Under the pieces are notes generated by a model that saw only the letters and a program-made list of their open reading frames with translations, did not search any database and had not been told where the DNA came from. A program made the position numbers and the translations under genes. Of a stretch of DNA of 64,000 nucleotides, positions 11,801 to 28,100 are shown piece after piece; positions within the stretch are counted from its first letter, which is position 1; the number at the start of each line of letters is the position of its first letter. This stretch comes from Nectonema munidae (lineage: Eukaryota > Nematomorpha > Nectonematoida > Nectonematidae), in assembly GCA_030549495.1 (NCBI GenBank), contig JAUIRK010001040.1:930001-994000 (forward strand), written 5' to 3'.

Positions 11801-14800
11801 TTAGATCATGGCTTTTCTAATCCGGTTGTTAAGATTTTATCAGTTCCCTTCTCAATTGCAGATCTCGGGAGATCATTTTCAATATTTTCGCATATTTGGG
11901 GGGGGGGGGCACCTCAAAAAATCTACTTTCAACAGAAAAAAAATTTGTCCAAATTCACGAGTTTTTGAATGGGCATTGAATTTTTTTATTACGTTTATTG
12001 TTATAGGAATTGTGTATTTTTCGTGTTTTTATGCCATCCCCGTTTTTTCAACACTCGTCAAGACTTTCTATCATAAATTTCTAGATTCACCCGGCACGTG
12101 CTTTCTGGTAGCCAACTCAATAAACTGATTTTTATTTTTCAAATGTCTCTACGACCTCCTTGAAGAGCTTAGAGGCTGCCTGCATGCGAGATATTGGAAA
12201 AGCCATATCACAATGCCACCTCCCGCTCTCCACGAATAAATCGGCTCAAAATGATTCCTTCGATTTTCGGGTTATTTAATTGGTTAAAATAAAATAATTG
12301 TTCCAAAATTTTTATCCAATGAGGTCAAAGAGATTTTGCGGAAACCGCCTTCCCATCACAAAAACATCATGACTTTTAAAATATATATAATTTAGATGCG
12401 TATATCGAACATAAACTCTCAGCTTATTCAATGTGTAGTAAATTTTAATTTTTAACCAAATCTTATATTTAAATTAAGTTTCCTTTCGTTTATTATAATT
12501 TCCGAATCTTCAGTCTATGCATTTTTTATTCAGACGTTATGTTTGCGTTTCTTTAATGATTCCTGCTTGTTTCCCATGCTTTTTCAAACTCTTTTTTGAA
12601 AGCCTCACTTTCAAGAACAAGCACTTTTTTCACATTTTTCAACTGGAACTTGGAAAAGTTAAGAAAACTACTTTTGAAAGGTATTTCCTAATTTTAAAAT
12701 GTATTGAATGCGGCATAGAAAAGTTTAAGCGCCATTATTTGTACAAAGGGGCGCTCCTTATTGAGAGAATGTAAACGATGTTGTACTCAATATAATAGCG
12801 TTTAAGAATTGTAAGCTTGATGCATCCAAATTTGGTTACAATGAAAGAACAACTCTTTTGAGAAGTGGGAGTAATATTGCGTACAAGTAATCTCGTTATC
12901 GGCGCCATTGTTCTCGAATAATGGAGCAATTTGAAGATTAAACACCTCAAAAAACTGATTGTAATTCCTCTCAGACTATAACAGTCAGTACATCGTAAGC
13001 TTTCGTTCTTTTTGACTGGTTATTTTCGTAAAATTCCAAAGTATGAAAGGCCTCAATCTGAAGGCTTTTTTTCAAGACTGGTAAGAATAGCATTCTTTTA
13101 ATATACTCTTTGGAATGCGTCTGCCCGATTTATTTCAAAACTTGGAAGCTGCGTTTTTTTAGTTGCACTTGGTCGCCATATTAGATCAAAATGGGACAAA
13201 TTGGGAGCGCGTCTGAAAATAAAATCTCTTGAATTGGACGCTTTTATGGGATGATGTCAATAGTGGATTCCTATGTTCTCCATCAACTGTGAGTAGTCGT
13301 GAGAACAGATGTACTTTTTATCAAAGCAATGCTTTGTTAATTGATATCTGACCAACTATAGCCGTCAAAGGTTATAGATCTAGTGATATTTATTTACTTA
13401 TGCAGATGATAATAGAACTGAGAATATTGATTCCTTGGATTACTTATTTTACACTTATTAGATTTTATATGTCACCCTTATTCTTAGATTATTTAGATTC
13501 TTTATTATCTTAGATTGATATCCTTTGCTAACTTTTTACTTTTCGGAAGGTCAGAATAACCACGACAAATAAAATCAAGGAGTCGTACTACAAGAATCGA
13601 TTGATTCATTTCGCGCTCTGTTCATTTTTGATTCGTAGTGTTAATTCTGATTTTCTGATATGGAAGAGTCACCTCAGTCTGTCTGTAGCATGCATCACAC
13701 CCCGACTGTCAAACACATTTTCCTGAAATTCAGAAAATGAGTATATTACTATGCATCCTTATTTGGAACGCATTAATTGGCCCAAATATATTTCATATAC
13801 TTTGCCGTATAAGATTTAGAGCACTGATGTATTTGTCTTACTCCTAAATGATGAAAGAACATTTTATCGTTACCTTTACTTTTTCCTTTTCGGTGTAACA
13901 AGTTCGTTTACTTTGATATCAGTGGAACTAGATGTCATGCCAACTAATTTTTATCCGTCCTCTTCGTTATGTTGAAAAAGTTGGAATCTCCTCTTTGAAA
14001 TGTTGTGTATCAATATCAATTGAAATTTCATTTAAAAATAGCGTTATAGCTTGCAAACAATTGTTCCATTAATTAAAGAATATAAAAACAGATGTGTTCA
14101 AAAAACTTTAACAAGTTTTAGGAGAATCAAGACAAAATTTTCCCATTCCTTTTTCAAGCAAAAGTGAATAATTTGCAGAAAAATCACTATTTTACTGATT
14201 CGTTGAAAAATAGTTTAATTCACATTCAATTCACAAATTTAGATTTTTTATATGCAATATTGCAGTAAAGTTTTTCAAAATTAGCAAAGAAAAATGTTCA
14301 AGTTTCAGGTTTAAGCAATAGCACTTTTCCTCCTAGCATTTTCCTCCATTCAAGATTTTCTGGCACGTATAGCACCTTTAAAATCAATACAAGAAAATTT
14401 TTATCAATATAAAATCTGAAATACATTTTGAAGATTTTATTGTATAATATTATCTACGCTAAAAATATATTGGATTTGTTTGTTTTTGGAAACATTGATT
14501 GCTTTCACCTTCATTGGGTTTGCCAAGAAAAAGGTAACTTGTTCTGCAAAGTGGTATGATGTAGAAATGACGTCTTCTTTGCCATGTGCATTTTTATTCA
14601 GTTTACCCCTCACTCGATAAATTTTTCAAAATTTCGGCCTTTTTTTTACGTAAAAAAGGCCATTTGGGACCCCCTGGTGTAGCGTCATAATCTGAGTCAC
14701 GTGAAATCAAAGATAGCAGATTACTAGATCACAAAGCATTTGATTGCTCCTTTGAAACACGTTGGCGACAATTTGCAATTCTGCTTTTGACATCCAAAGA

Positions 14801-14983
14801 CTTTGAAATGTTGTGAGAGGGTATGTGTCGCGTCTTTTATTTGGTATAGAAAAGGGAAGCTTGTGACACTGAAGAATTAGGTGAGCTTTGAAACTCATTC
14901 ATAATTTAATGCTTCTCTTCCAAGATTGATAAGAGTAATATAATCGATAGTCGAGACACCGTTTCTCGCCTTGATCTCTTCTT

Positions 14984-15002
14984 CGCTCTCTCTCTCTCTC
15001 TC
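14984..15002. repeat. (CT)n microsatellite
   Basis: About nine CT units about 100 bp before a piggyBac-type MITE. Confidence 0.85.
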
Positions 15003-15109
15003 TAAGACACTGTCTTTCATCTCTGATGCCTTAGTTATGTGCACATCCGTGCGTTAGCAAGAGACACTACTCACACTTCCCTGTAGACAGGTAAACATTT
15101 ATTCTTTAA

Positions 15110-15239
15110 CCCATTTACGGCCAATGTTCCTATTTTGGAACATAAGTAATTTCATCTTCGTCTGCTTTTTTCAATGACTTTGAATATAAATCGTCTGCGT
15201 TTTTTTAGATATCGTCTGCTTTGCTTGGCCTTAAATGGG
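15110..15239 (+). mobile_element. piggyBac-type MITE, family A, copy 1
   Basis: 130 bp, flanked by perfect TTAA on both sides (15106-15109 and 15240-15243), with inverted ends CCCATTTACGGCCA and TGGCCTTAAATGGG. Inside are three GTCTGC-type motifs (TCGTCTGCTTTTTTCAATGA, TCGTCTGCGTTTTTTTAGAT, ATCGTCTGCTTTGC). Confidence 0.88.
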
Positions 15240-17000
15240 TTAATTTCCAATATCACTGCCTTTCCCTTTCCCAATAAGCGTTGAATTCGGCCGAATTTCA
15301 GAATCCGTGTATGGCTAACTTTATTGGATAACTTTCAGCCAATGAAAGAGATGATGCTACTTGAGTGACATTAAAAATGAAAATATGTGTGCACTCTGCA
15401 GAGTCTTGAAGAGAGCCTTTATAGGAGAGAGTCAGGGAGAGAAGCGGCTTGTGGTGGGGTTAATGTGGCTCGTTTCTCATGACTTCAAGGATTTTTAAGC
15501 TCCTCAGAAAAAATTAACATTAAAAAATTACTCATTATGCGCTTTATCTTTTTTGAAAGGTCATTTTATAAAGATAAACGTAAGTTTTACTTTTAATCTT
15601 TCCATGTTTATTTTTTACAGATTTTATTCTCACAAGAGAATTCTTGAGTCTCGAGAAACCTTAATTTACTTGTTCATTTCTTGAGAAAATTATTTTTTCA
15701 AGAAATCAGAAACTCTAGGCCGGACAGAACAAATTCGTAAGCGTGTTGTTTTTAAAATCAGTTAAATATGTGCATTTTGAATGAAAATACGTATAAAAAG
15801 CTCTCAGTAATTTCACGAATCAATATGAAATAATGAACATTTTTTCTGGATCCTAATTCCAGAATTTGAAGCTGAAATTATGCTTTTTATGAAGTAGCTT
15901 GCATATATATATATATATTTTTCGCCAAAAAACACAAAAGACGTAAAGTATCTTTCATTTCCTTCGACGATATCAGAATTCCATTTTCATTACATCTGAT
16001 AACACTTCATCAGTATGTGTGTCACTTTCTTCCAATAATTTTGATTGGCGTTGAGATTTCATGTTTTTTTATAACTCTTTTTCTATTTGGTTGTAGGATA
16101 ATTTATATCTTTGTCACTATTTCAGCTCAAATAATAATAATAATAATCATCTTTTTCCGATTCTAAATCTATTTCCTTCTTTCAAAATAAAAGGAAAAAC
16201 TCTAAATGATTATATTTATTTATAACTATAAATATATATTACATTTATTTTTTCAAAGTTTCAATTAAAAACTTAAAATTTTCTGCAAAAACGCTTAAAG
16301 CCTTATTTTTGGGCTTTCATAAACTGATTGATAGAATTATCAACTACATATTCAATTAGATAAACGAATTCATACAATCATCACGGTGGATGTTCTTCTT
16401 CTCCTTCTCACTCATACCATATTCTCTTCTTCATCATGACAAATTTTTCATAGATTACATTCATTGCTGATCCATATTTACACTTCACGTAATTCTTACA
16501 AAACATCCTATAAATATATGTATGCTAAAGCAGAAACGGTTCTTTTGTATAAATGACGCAACAAGTGTAATTAATTCCAATATAAAATGCAAGCATGGAA
16601 GAATGCTCTTGAACAAAGTAATAACCATCGCCCTTTTGAAAAACCTAATTTACAGTATTCAAGTCAATAGTTTTAACTGTGTGAACAATACCCTTTGTTA
16701 AATGTGGAATTTCGGGGGACCCCATTTTGATGAGATGAGGCTTTCAAAATGCCTTATGTAACTTATTAGGATTAAGGGTTTCGTGCTCTCAAGGGGCTTA
16801 CAAAAATTTTCCCGGAGAGCAAAATCCATTTTGGAAACATTTGAATTTTCTCAAAAAGATCGCCTAGGCTATCAGTTTTTCCAAAAAAATTTAGAGAAAT
16901 TTTGATTTTTACCAAAATGAGGCAAATCGACATTTTTTTGATAGTTACATGCCTGATATGAATTAATATAAAATTTAAAATATAAAAAACAATTAATTAT
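15240..17000. other. No gene seen
   Basis: AT-rich DNA with TA repeats (about 15903-15921) and an (AAT)n tract at 16131-16148. The 16710-16830 part with runs of G and C (GGGGGACCCC, AAGGGGCTTAC) may be the terminal region of the adjoining hAT element, but no clean inverted end was found. Confidence 0.5.
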
Positions 17001-17008
17001 TGCACAAT

Positions 17009-19898
17009 TTAAAATGTCAACTTTTTAGATTTTATTGTAGCAAATGAATATATAATTGAGGTGAAGTCGATTTCATCTAGAACCTCTCTTTCAATACACA
17101 TAAGTGCCAGTACCCCAAGACGGTCCTGTGTCATAGTAGATCTCTTCACATCCATAAGCGTGGATAGCTGCGAAAAAGAGCGTTCTCCCGAGCAATTAGT
17201 AGACATCAATGACAAATATATTCTAAAAATTACTTCTGTGTTCGAGAATGAAGTATATACCCTGTTTGCGTGCAATAACTTGAAAATGTGTTCGGCAATG
17301 CCCGTTAATTCTTTTCGGTTGTAATATTTTGACTGTTCTTTGTACCAACAAATAAATTGTCTAAATTCTGAGTAAAATGCAGGAGATAAATCTTTTTGGT
17401 ATAAATTAACAAGTCTTTCGATTGAAACTTTAATAACTTCATCGGACATCGAATCAAATTCGATTAAAACACCAAAACGCTCTTAAACAAATGAATATGA
17501 TTTAATGCGTTGCTTCAAAGCACTGCTGAGCTGGTGATCAATTATAACATAAATAGTGTTTACTTTAAATCTACTCACTCCTGTCCTGACATTTCTTTCA
17601 TAGCATCAACAGCACTTCCTTCACAATAATGCTTTTTCCTTTTCGGTATACGGATGGATTCATTTTCAAACTTATAAGATTTGTTCACACTCCGGTCAGA
17701 AGCTTTTTCATCGTAAAAGTCAAACTTTCCTCTGCATCCAATCACAAATTTATCTAGGCTTTTCATAAGACTAACAGCTGTAGTCAATTCAATGCTGGAG
17801 CTCTGCAGTAGTATGCTGCATTGAAGCGGTGCAGAATAAAAGCCCCACCTCTTTAGTAACCATTTGCTTTGCCAAAGCATTTGTCTGGTTTCGAGTGTCG
17901 CCAGTCGTTGCATCCAGTGGGTTGCATGAAAAATCAAATGGGTCGTGACAAAAAAGATGCTGAATAAATGAACGTATATCGGAACAGAGTTTGTCTTATT
18001 ACACACCTAAGGATTATGGGTCCCGTTGCAAACTGTCGTTCTTGCTATGGGTAGAAGTAAAAAAATTTGAAAAAGAGCACTCTGGAATTGCTTATATCCT
18101 CTGAAAACAGCCGCCGTATCTTTTGCTCTGGCAGACCATCGAGTATCGGATGGATGCTTAGGAACAAGACAATTAGACTCCTATTTAACATAACATAGCA
18201 AAATTCTCCATCGATGTGTAGAACCCAAAAAAAGCTACACAACTGGTGCAAAAACCCGAAATATGAAACAGCTTCAACGCAACAGTCCACTCCAGATTAT
18301 CTTTATTTATTTATTTATTTACAAATGAAAGTTTACGCATGAGAAAAGTATGACAAAAACAACTGAACCAAATTATCGAAACAGTATGAAAATAATGTAG
18401 GTAATTTTGTGAAGATCCAAAAGCCAGGAGGCCGCAGTTAGGATTCAACACAGACTTTCAAGGATAGGGTAGAAAAATGAAGCATCGAGGACACGAGTTC
18501 AAAGCATTGCTCACGGAAACAAAGTGGAATATTGTTGTCTCCAGATTAGCCTACTAGATTAAGCGAATGACATGTGTTCACGGAATATAATCGACTAAGT
18601 GATTATTTTTTTTCAAAATTTGCTGCATTCCAATATATTTGCCAGACATATTGCTTGCATTGCCATAGGTCTGTCCACGGCAGCAATAATAATCAATCTT
18701 CTGCTTCGACAAGTACTGAAGAAGAGTATCTGTGAGATTCTGACCAGGGTGACTGGAAATATTGATGAAAGTGAGAAATCGTTCTACGGGCTCATAATTT
18801 GTATAATTATTATTTGAATAATTATGGTGAGCTAGTCTGTACGAGAAATATCTGGTGTTGAATCCACTGAAGCAGAAGAATATCTAGACCAAACAATTTC
18901 TTGTTTGATGAAACTGAGCACTTTATGTCCCATTAACCGGTTATTATCGACCACAATCGACATATGTTGACTTTACAAAAATAAAATTGTTCGCGTTTAT
19001 TAGTGCTTTTTAATACAACTCTTCTGCTTTACATTAGATATCGTCTGATTATTCTGGTCCATAACGGGTTAACGTAACAATTTCATCACATATTGTTTTA
19101 GAAAGGTAGGATGAATGACCTCACTCGTGATTTGCAAATTGACGAATATGTTGAGATAGAAAAGGATCAAATTGACCAATCAGTTCTAATATTCCTAAAT
19201 AATTACCATTGCTCCTAGAATCGATAATCTTTTTGCTTATTGTACAACTTTTTATCAATGTGGCCAGGAGCAGAAGAGCGGTCAGTTAGAGTCATAATAG
19301 AGTCAATATATTTTGCACTCGTTTCATGAACTTTCAAAGTTTGATTAATATTTTTCCACACATTATCTCCTAATATACATAATTTTAAACTTCTATCTGA
19401 AGAAAACAACATACATGGAAAGCAAAATAAACTATCCCTAGATGGAGAATAAACAAAACACTCACGATCGACAACCTCCTCATTTGGTAAAACACATGAA
19501 AATGCACTAGGCTTAAGAAAGCGGTTCACCCCAGAATATTCGCGTTTGGTTTCTGGAAATCCATTTGCTTTATTTCGAAAGTGGTCTATAACAGTACTAA
19601 TGAGTACATCACGCATTTTCTCTATTATGTTTTCCAGCAAACCAACATAATTTGGTACAACTTGAATTGATTGTAAACTCTGAATGATGTAACTGAATTT
19701 TACATCATCATCATCATCAAAATCATGAAATTCCCTTCCCCACCTCCAAAAATTTTCTAAAAGTACTTTATGAACTATGGGGCAAGCTCGCTTCCAAAGT
19801 CTGGCTCTTATGAGCATTGAGAAAGAAGTTCTCGATTGTGTTGATTTTGACGAAGTCATCGATAATTTTGATGCTGCTAAAACACGAAAAATAAACAT
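17009..19898 (-). pseudogene. hAT transposase relic, TTF/ZMYM1-like type
   Basis: Minus-strand pieces of one element. At 19898-19215: GVNRFLKPSAFSCVLPNEEV and CFVYSPSRDSLFCFPCMLFS, the TTF-type zinc finger, then HETSAKY. At about 18690-18640: ASNMSGKYIGMQQ, the family block with YDNASNMSGKY. At 18290-18045: CVEAVSYFGFLHQL. At 17449-17009: NCSGERSFSQLSTLMDVKRS and DRLGVLALMCIE, the C-terminal dimerisation domain, ending at its own stop. Several stops and frame changes plus a 140-bp MITE insertion show it is inactive. A possible 5' extension reaches 20456 but has no clear domain. Confidence 0.85.
18929..19068 (+). mobile_element. piggyBac-type MITE, family B, inside a hAT relic
   Basis: Ends CCCATTAACCGGTT and ATAACGGG, followed by TTAA at 19069-19072; the left TTAA is changed. 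Internal landmarks shared with the copies at 46479 and 52228 are GACTTTACAAAAATAAAAT, GATATCGTCTGATTATTCTGG-like, and TTTTTAATACAA. Transposase-like hAT sequence continues on both sides, so it inserted into the hAT. Confidence 0.8.
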
Positions 19899-20961
19899 CT
19901 AATGGAGACTGTCTTCGACTCAGTCAGTATATATATCTGAATTATGGGGCTTAAAAAAATGGGAGCATTTTTTTTCTAAATCACTTTTTAAGCCAGAATG
20001 GGGTGGGAATGAGTGACACTTGAAAGTTAACATAAGTGATTAAATTAGTGAAAAATGATAAGATCTTTTTCAGCTTCCATTTTGATGACATTCAAGTAGT
20101 ATAACGCATTTTTCATTGGTAGAAAGTTATCCAATAAACAGAAGCAAATGCCATATAGGCAGGGATACTGCTACATTACTATTGTTGCGTTGCAAATCTT
20201 TTTCAGACGTATAATTGGCATAAAAATTTGAACTATGATTAAAAAGAGTAGTGTATTGTGCTTTTATATTGCAAATTTGGAAAAGGAAATTTGTTGTGGG
20301 CCTTCTTATAGCTATATCGACAAAATAAAATATTTTTAAACCACTTTTTTTACTACCATCGAATGCTAAATTAGAATCATCTGTTGTTGTAGTCTTAGAC
20401 AAAGCTTCTGTCATAGTTGGATTCAAGAAGTTGTTAAAGAGAGACTTCAACAACAAAATATTTCTAAAACTAGCTCCTCATAATTTTATGCTTTAGGCCA
20501 TTTAAAACATATGGTGAGAGAGAGGTGGAAATTTAAACAGGTTTTTGAGGTGAGAAATCGTTGTGATTTTGCATAATAGAAGAAAAGCACTTCAGAATAT
20601 AATATCTGACTCAAAGAATAAAATTTAGATTCATTTTATATCTTTCAATAAGTATAATCTCATGTTAAAAATTTTCTTATTTTGAATTTTGTTGCTCGCA
20701 TTTTGACATTTATTTTGGCAAATAATTAAACTATTTCCAGGTTTAAAAAGAAACGACTAATTGAATTATTCGCACTTTGAAAATAATATTAGAGTGACTA
20801 AAGAAATTGTTTCTTTCAAATCCAAAGGTTCCATTAAATCTATTAACTTTTGATTTAATTAATAATGTATATTCCCATTCAAAAATTGTATTCGTCTTAT
20901 GAGGCCTAGTAGGAAGTGTATGCATAAGTAATACCCATTACTTATAAATACGTTAATCAAT

Positions 20962-23074
<2,113 letters not shown>

Positions 23075-23904
23075 ATGCAACGCTTTTTATTCATGTGAGT
23101 AAACATAAAATAATGGGCCTTTAAAAAAATAGTTGAAAAGTTAGAAAAATTTGCAACATTTTCCGAAAATCACCTATTTTTAAGAAATTATACATCACAA
23201 CATAAAAAATGAGCAACTAAATCTCCTTCTAGATACAAATACTAAATGTAACAACGCAATTTCAAGATTTATCAATTAAAAAAAACATAAATTCATGACA
23301 TTTTTGAAAAAATTTCTAAGAATGAATGAAAAGTTTTAGAAAACTTAGTTAAAGTTATTTTCCCTTTGGAAATTGGTACTAAAAGGCTTTCATCTGAATT
23401 TGTGGATATATATAAAAACTTGAAGGAGCTGAAAAAATGATTTCAAAAAGAAGTTCCCATTTAGCTATAAAACAATAAAAAGTTTTTAGATGGGCTTCAT
23501 GTGATAGACTCAGTCCTTTTAATGAAGAAACTGAAGATGGAAATGATGATGTTGTTAATGAAAGTGAAGAAGAAGAAGAAATAGCAGAAATCTGATGAAC
23601 CAACGCTTCAAAATGTTTGAATGAAGTTAAAAATAAAATACAGTTTTGAGCAAAGAAATGAAGCTACTTGCAGCAATTGTCGAAAGATCTGATAGGTTGA
23701 ATAAATTTTTTGCAAAAGAGCAACAAGCGTGGAATGCGAAAGTTCCTTTTTCTTCTGCAGAATGTTTATTTAATCTAAAATTCGGTCTCGATTATCGCAT
23801 AAACCTTTGATTCCTTTTGTTCTTTAAATTTCATTTTTCTTAAATAAATCTTTTTCGAATTAATACAATTAATATTTAATTTTTTGTAAGAGTTATTTTC
23901 ATCA
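23075..23904. other. No supported gene between array and MITE
   Basis: A Glu-rich plus-strand stretch (about 23525-23600, reading DVVNESEEEEE) and nearby SDRLNKFFAKEQQAWN suggest an old coding remnant, possibly the tail of a Tigger-like transposase. No domain can be named. Confidence 0.35.
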
Positions 23905-23908
23905 TTAA

Positions 23909-24024
23909 CCCATTAAGTACCATAGAAAGCAGACGATATTTAAAAAAACGCAGACGATATTGAAAAAAGCAGACGAAAATGAAATTACTTATGTTCCCAA
24001 ATGGGAACATTGGGACTTAATGGG
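23909..24024 (-). mobile_element. piggyBac-type MITE, family A, copy 2
   Basis: 116 bp with TTAA at 23905-23908 and 24025-24028. Opposite orientation to copy 1, with the central segment shortened. Ends CCCATTAAGTACCA and GGGACTTAATGGG. Lies between the giant trinucleotide array and the receptor start codon. Confidence 0.85.
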
Positions 24025-24401
24025 TTAAATACACATCAAAGGACTAACTATATTTACATATGATATTTCAAAATAAAGAAGAATGAAATAAAGTTTTATA
24101 TTCAATTTTAAAAAATAATAAAACTATCAGATTTTATTAAATTCCGATTTTTTTAATAAAAATTGTTAATTTTAGTTAAAAAAAGTGAATAATTCCAACT
24201 CCAGAATCTTTACTTTTCATATTTGTTCAATTTTTGGCTGAGCTCAACCTCTTCCAACTGGATCTTGTCTTCTATCCACGCTCTACCCGAATAACAAAAC
24301 CCAAAGACATCAAATATTTGACTCATAATTCGCTTTTTGCATTTTCCCTTCCAAAAGCGTTCCGCGGATAGCAAGTATCGGTAAAAGAACTGCACTGTCT
24401 C

Positions 24402-25179
24402 ATGCTCTTTCCCACTCACCATTCCGTCACATATGTTCCGATCTTCTTCTACATCCTCATCGTTTACACAGTTTTGTCTCAAGCCATCAACAAAACCCTC
24501 TTTCTCAGGTACCTCATGCGTCACAACGTTGTAATAAACGAGAGTAGAAGGAATCGAAACAACAACAACAACAAGCACAGCTATGACATCACTCACAAGG
24601 TAGGCAAAGAAACGATTTTCATTGGAAAGAGATTTCAATCAATCAAAAATGCCACCAATCAAATCGATGATCAGAGTAATGTTGAAGATCTGGATGATGA
24701 AATCATTCACGCTGACTTGATAACCAATTTCCTAAAAATCATCGAAGACTATCAAGAAAATGCGGACCAGTGCATTGCTGGAACCGAGTACACCCTCAGC
24801 TCAAACATCGTGTACAAGTATGAAGAGGAGAAGTATAAGAGTGAGTGCATGTTAGCTGTCAATCACGCCAATTTATTGACCAGGCTATGGAAGTATGGGT
24901 CAGTAAGTCTCCTCTCTTCTGACTACTTATTCTATAGTCTTGTACGGAATATGCTGGAATCGGATGAGAATATCACAAGTGCTGGCAATTGTTACATGGA
25001 ATTTGAGTTTAAAAATTATGAACTATTTTGTCCATTCGCTGTTCGCTTAGATTCCGGTGAAATTTTGGTGAAAGACCTGTCAATCAAATATAAATACACC
25101 AATCAAAAGTCTGAATGGTTTTTTAAATCAAAAGAAAGAGCTGAAAAAATCATTCAAGCTGCGTATCAAACTAAAAATG
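24402..25179 (+). CDS. Receptor exon 1: signal peptide and Cache-like ectodomain
   Basis: Residues 1-259 plus one base. The ATG at 24402 is chosen because a hydrophobic signal sequence (core VPIFFYILIVYTVL) follows directly and no upstream ATG extends the frame usefully. Next comes an Asn-rich low-complexity stretch, then the folded ectodomain with HANLLTRLWKYG and YLFYSLVRNMLESD, which parallel the ANFLN and WYQALVRSILEGDP stretches of GPR158, and the EWFF motif. The exon ends at a consensus donor GTAAGT, phase 1. The 5' UTR and promoter are not identified; a non-coding first exon further upstream is possible. Confidence 0.88.
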
Positions 25180-28100
25180 GTAAGTTGTATTTAACTTTCT
25201 TATTAATAAGGAAGGCTGTTAAACTACCTTTCAAATCTTGTTTTTTTACAATAGTCAACGCTATGTGTTTTTACCGATATTTTTTCAATGACCATAATCT
25301 CATTTTGAAAATATATTTTGCTTCTACAATTTAAATAAACCAATCAATAACTTTATTGCATTGTACTTAATATGTAAGTACATATTGCATCAAATTTATT
25401 GAATCCTTCTTTTGAGTTTCAGAAGCTAACAATTTGGAAAAGAAATTAATTTCTGAAAATCTATTGTGGATGATAAAAAAAATCGCTGAAAAACTAACTT
25501 CGATTCCCTCCAAAACCAAAATAAGACTTTTAAGAGAATATTAGAAATTCTTTTTAGCGAAATTAACGAAATTTTTTATTTTGTGAAAATATTTTGCTAT
25601 GTGTTGAACAGGATGAGCTAGATTATCTACTCCAACACTTTGAATACTACAACTGAAAGAGATCACTAAAAATATTTTACACATATGTTTTTCCATTTAT
25701 GTATAAAAGAGTTCATGTTGCTTTTTATTACTTTAACGAAATTCAAAATTAAGAAGAAGAAGAAGAAAAAAAAGAATTTAGTGAATAGCATAGGAAATCA
25801 TATTTAGCATAAAGTTTAATAATTGTATCTAAAATGTATATAAGTATATACATACTTATATGTATACTTAATTGTCTGGATTCGATTTCCTATTGTGACT
25901 ATCCTAACCACCTGTCCAGCTGTGGAAGATTACTCTTCCTTCCCTGGGATGCGATACCGGAGCACTCTTTATTTTAAAATAATGGATATGATAGAACCTG
26001 CAATTATTTAAAAAATTTTTTTTGAAAGTTTTAAAATAAAATTTGAAACCTCACCACAAATGTATTGACTTATCCGCTTTGAGTTGTCAATTAATTAAAA
26101 ATCGATCAAAGTTTGAAGCAAAATGTTTCTTCCAAAAATAAGTTTGTAATTTATTTTTATTGGAATTTTTTAATTTTTATTAAAAATCAAATTTTTAAAA
26201 TTTTTTTTTTAATTTTTTAAATTTTAAACCCCCTAGCTCCGACGTTTTATATTCAAATGGAAATGCCATATGTTTAATTTTGATCTATGGTTTACTTATT
26301 GCACAAAATTTTGTTTCCGTTCTATGACCTTTTCGGGCTTTCCAACGCTGTTTGCAAATGTGTTATTTTCACAATTTACCCAAAAAACTCTTTGGAGTTC
26401 AATGACTTCCTTAACACAAATAAAGCGAAAACAGCCGAGAACGGCCCCAAGAGAGCTTCTGACAAATTTAAAGTCTGACCCTTTCTTGGTTTCTGATCAT
26501 ATATCAATCAAATAAATGAACCAATCAAGAATCATTCAAACGATATAATTTTGACTATTAGATAATTAATATTTGTATGAGAAGTCTATAAGCTCTTCAC
26601 CAATCATTTCGACGAGGTTAATAAGATTAACAAATGAAAAATACTCATCATTAAATGTTGTAACTTTTTAATAATGTTCCAAAGTCGAATGGTGGCATAA
26701 AATAGCCTGATAGGCTTTTAAAATGTGGAAACACATGGGTATGCATATTAACTCTTGTCATTTTCTTTGCTATTTGATTCGACATTTCATCTTTGAATGA
26801 CAGTTACAATGTCTTTATTTTTGCGTAATTATATATCAAACTTTCTCTTGGCTCAACTTGGTTCACTACATCTTAAATCTGGCGTCAAATTTAAACCTTT
26901 TCGGCCTAATGAGACACCATAGTCCTATAAATTTAAATCAGAAACATTAAAGTGGAAAAGATTTGGAGGCAATTAGTATTTGAAAAAGGGCATCAACACA
27001 TTTGATAGCAGAAAAAGCACATAATATTTAGTAATTAGATTTTAGTGATGCCAAGCCGCCAATTTTGACAAATCCCTATTGAATTACATGGGAAATTCGC
27101 TTCCTTCTGCGTGATTAAAAGATTAGTGCGAAATCAAGTGAAATATACTGAAAAAAGGTCCCCCAAAAGTTCTCTTAAAAACGTCACAAAACTTCAATAT
27201 CTTTGAGCTGACGCTACGAAAAGAATTACGCAAGCATAATTCATCAAGAAAAATTTCCGTGAGGACGCAACAGTTCACAGCATCAGGCACTAGTTTTGAT
27301 CAATCCACACAGAACGTGTCCTTGGCACAAATGGTTTTCATTTTAAGATAACTTTACATGTTCTATTCCATCCCTTGTGCTGAGAGTATTGGCTGTTGAA
27401 TTCGGTCTAAGCAAATGTTCTAAGAAATTAATATTTTCAAATGTTTTATTTGTACTCTCAAAAATTATTCCATTTTTAAAGTTGCCAAATAATGAAAGTT
27501 TGAGAGAAACTGTGACCTAAATCCACGTTAGAGCCGATATGAGGAAATATTTTTAAAAAAATGAGTTGATTTGTTTGTCTTATTCAGATGAATTTATAGT
27601 TCAACATTAAATTTAATTGGATAAAAAGAGAGATGGTTTAGTAAAATGACAATTTTCGTATACTGGTCTATATATATATTCTGATAAATCATTATATACA
27701 CCATCGTGGAAAATGCTTTGAACGTAGACAACAAGGATTTTATCATTCTCAGCGAGTGACTATTCAATAAGAACGAAGGTATTCCTGGGAGACTTTTGCA
27801 ACCAATTCACTTGTAGAGTCTAACATAACCATTCCTTCCCTTGTAGTCTAACGCCTCCATATAACTTAAAATGCGTGACAAGCACGTATTAATGTATTTA
27901 TCTGTGAAGCCTTTTGAAGCATTCTTATCTCCCCAGTCGTCTTGCCAGGCTAATGATTTATATAATCTTGATCAAGTTTTATTTCAAATTCCTCTCTTCC
28001 TTACTTCATTACAAAAGAAATCATCATCATCCTCATCATCATCATCATCGTTATCAAAAAATTTCTAATTTTGTAATGATGAAGTCATTAACACTTCATC

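Larger units (their letters stand above)
6575..15105. other. Gene-free AT-rich stretch
   Basis: No host exon or transposase domain could be supported on either strand. A homopolymer G run sits at about 11899-11909. The direct repeat TTCTTCTAAATAAATAAATTTAAAAACTTAC-like units near 11040-11120 are short local duplications. Some chance open frames (for example 11808-12128) have no recognisable features. Confidence 0.5.

Noticed and set aside
11777-12128. Two overlapping plus-strand frames of 63 and 106 codons
   Set aside because: No splice-site logic, no motif, and the frame crosses a homopolymer G run; most likely chance.
24210-24638. Minus-strand open frame of 142 codons
   Set aside because: It overlaps receptor exon 1, which has a signal peptide, family similarity and a donor; the antisense frame shows no recognisable features.
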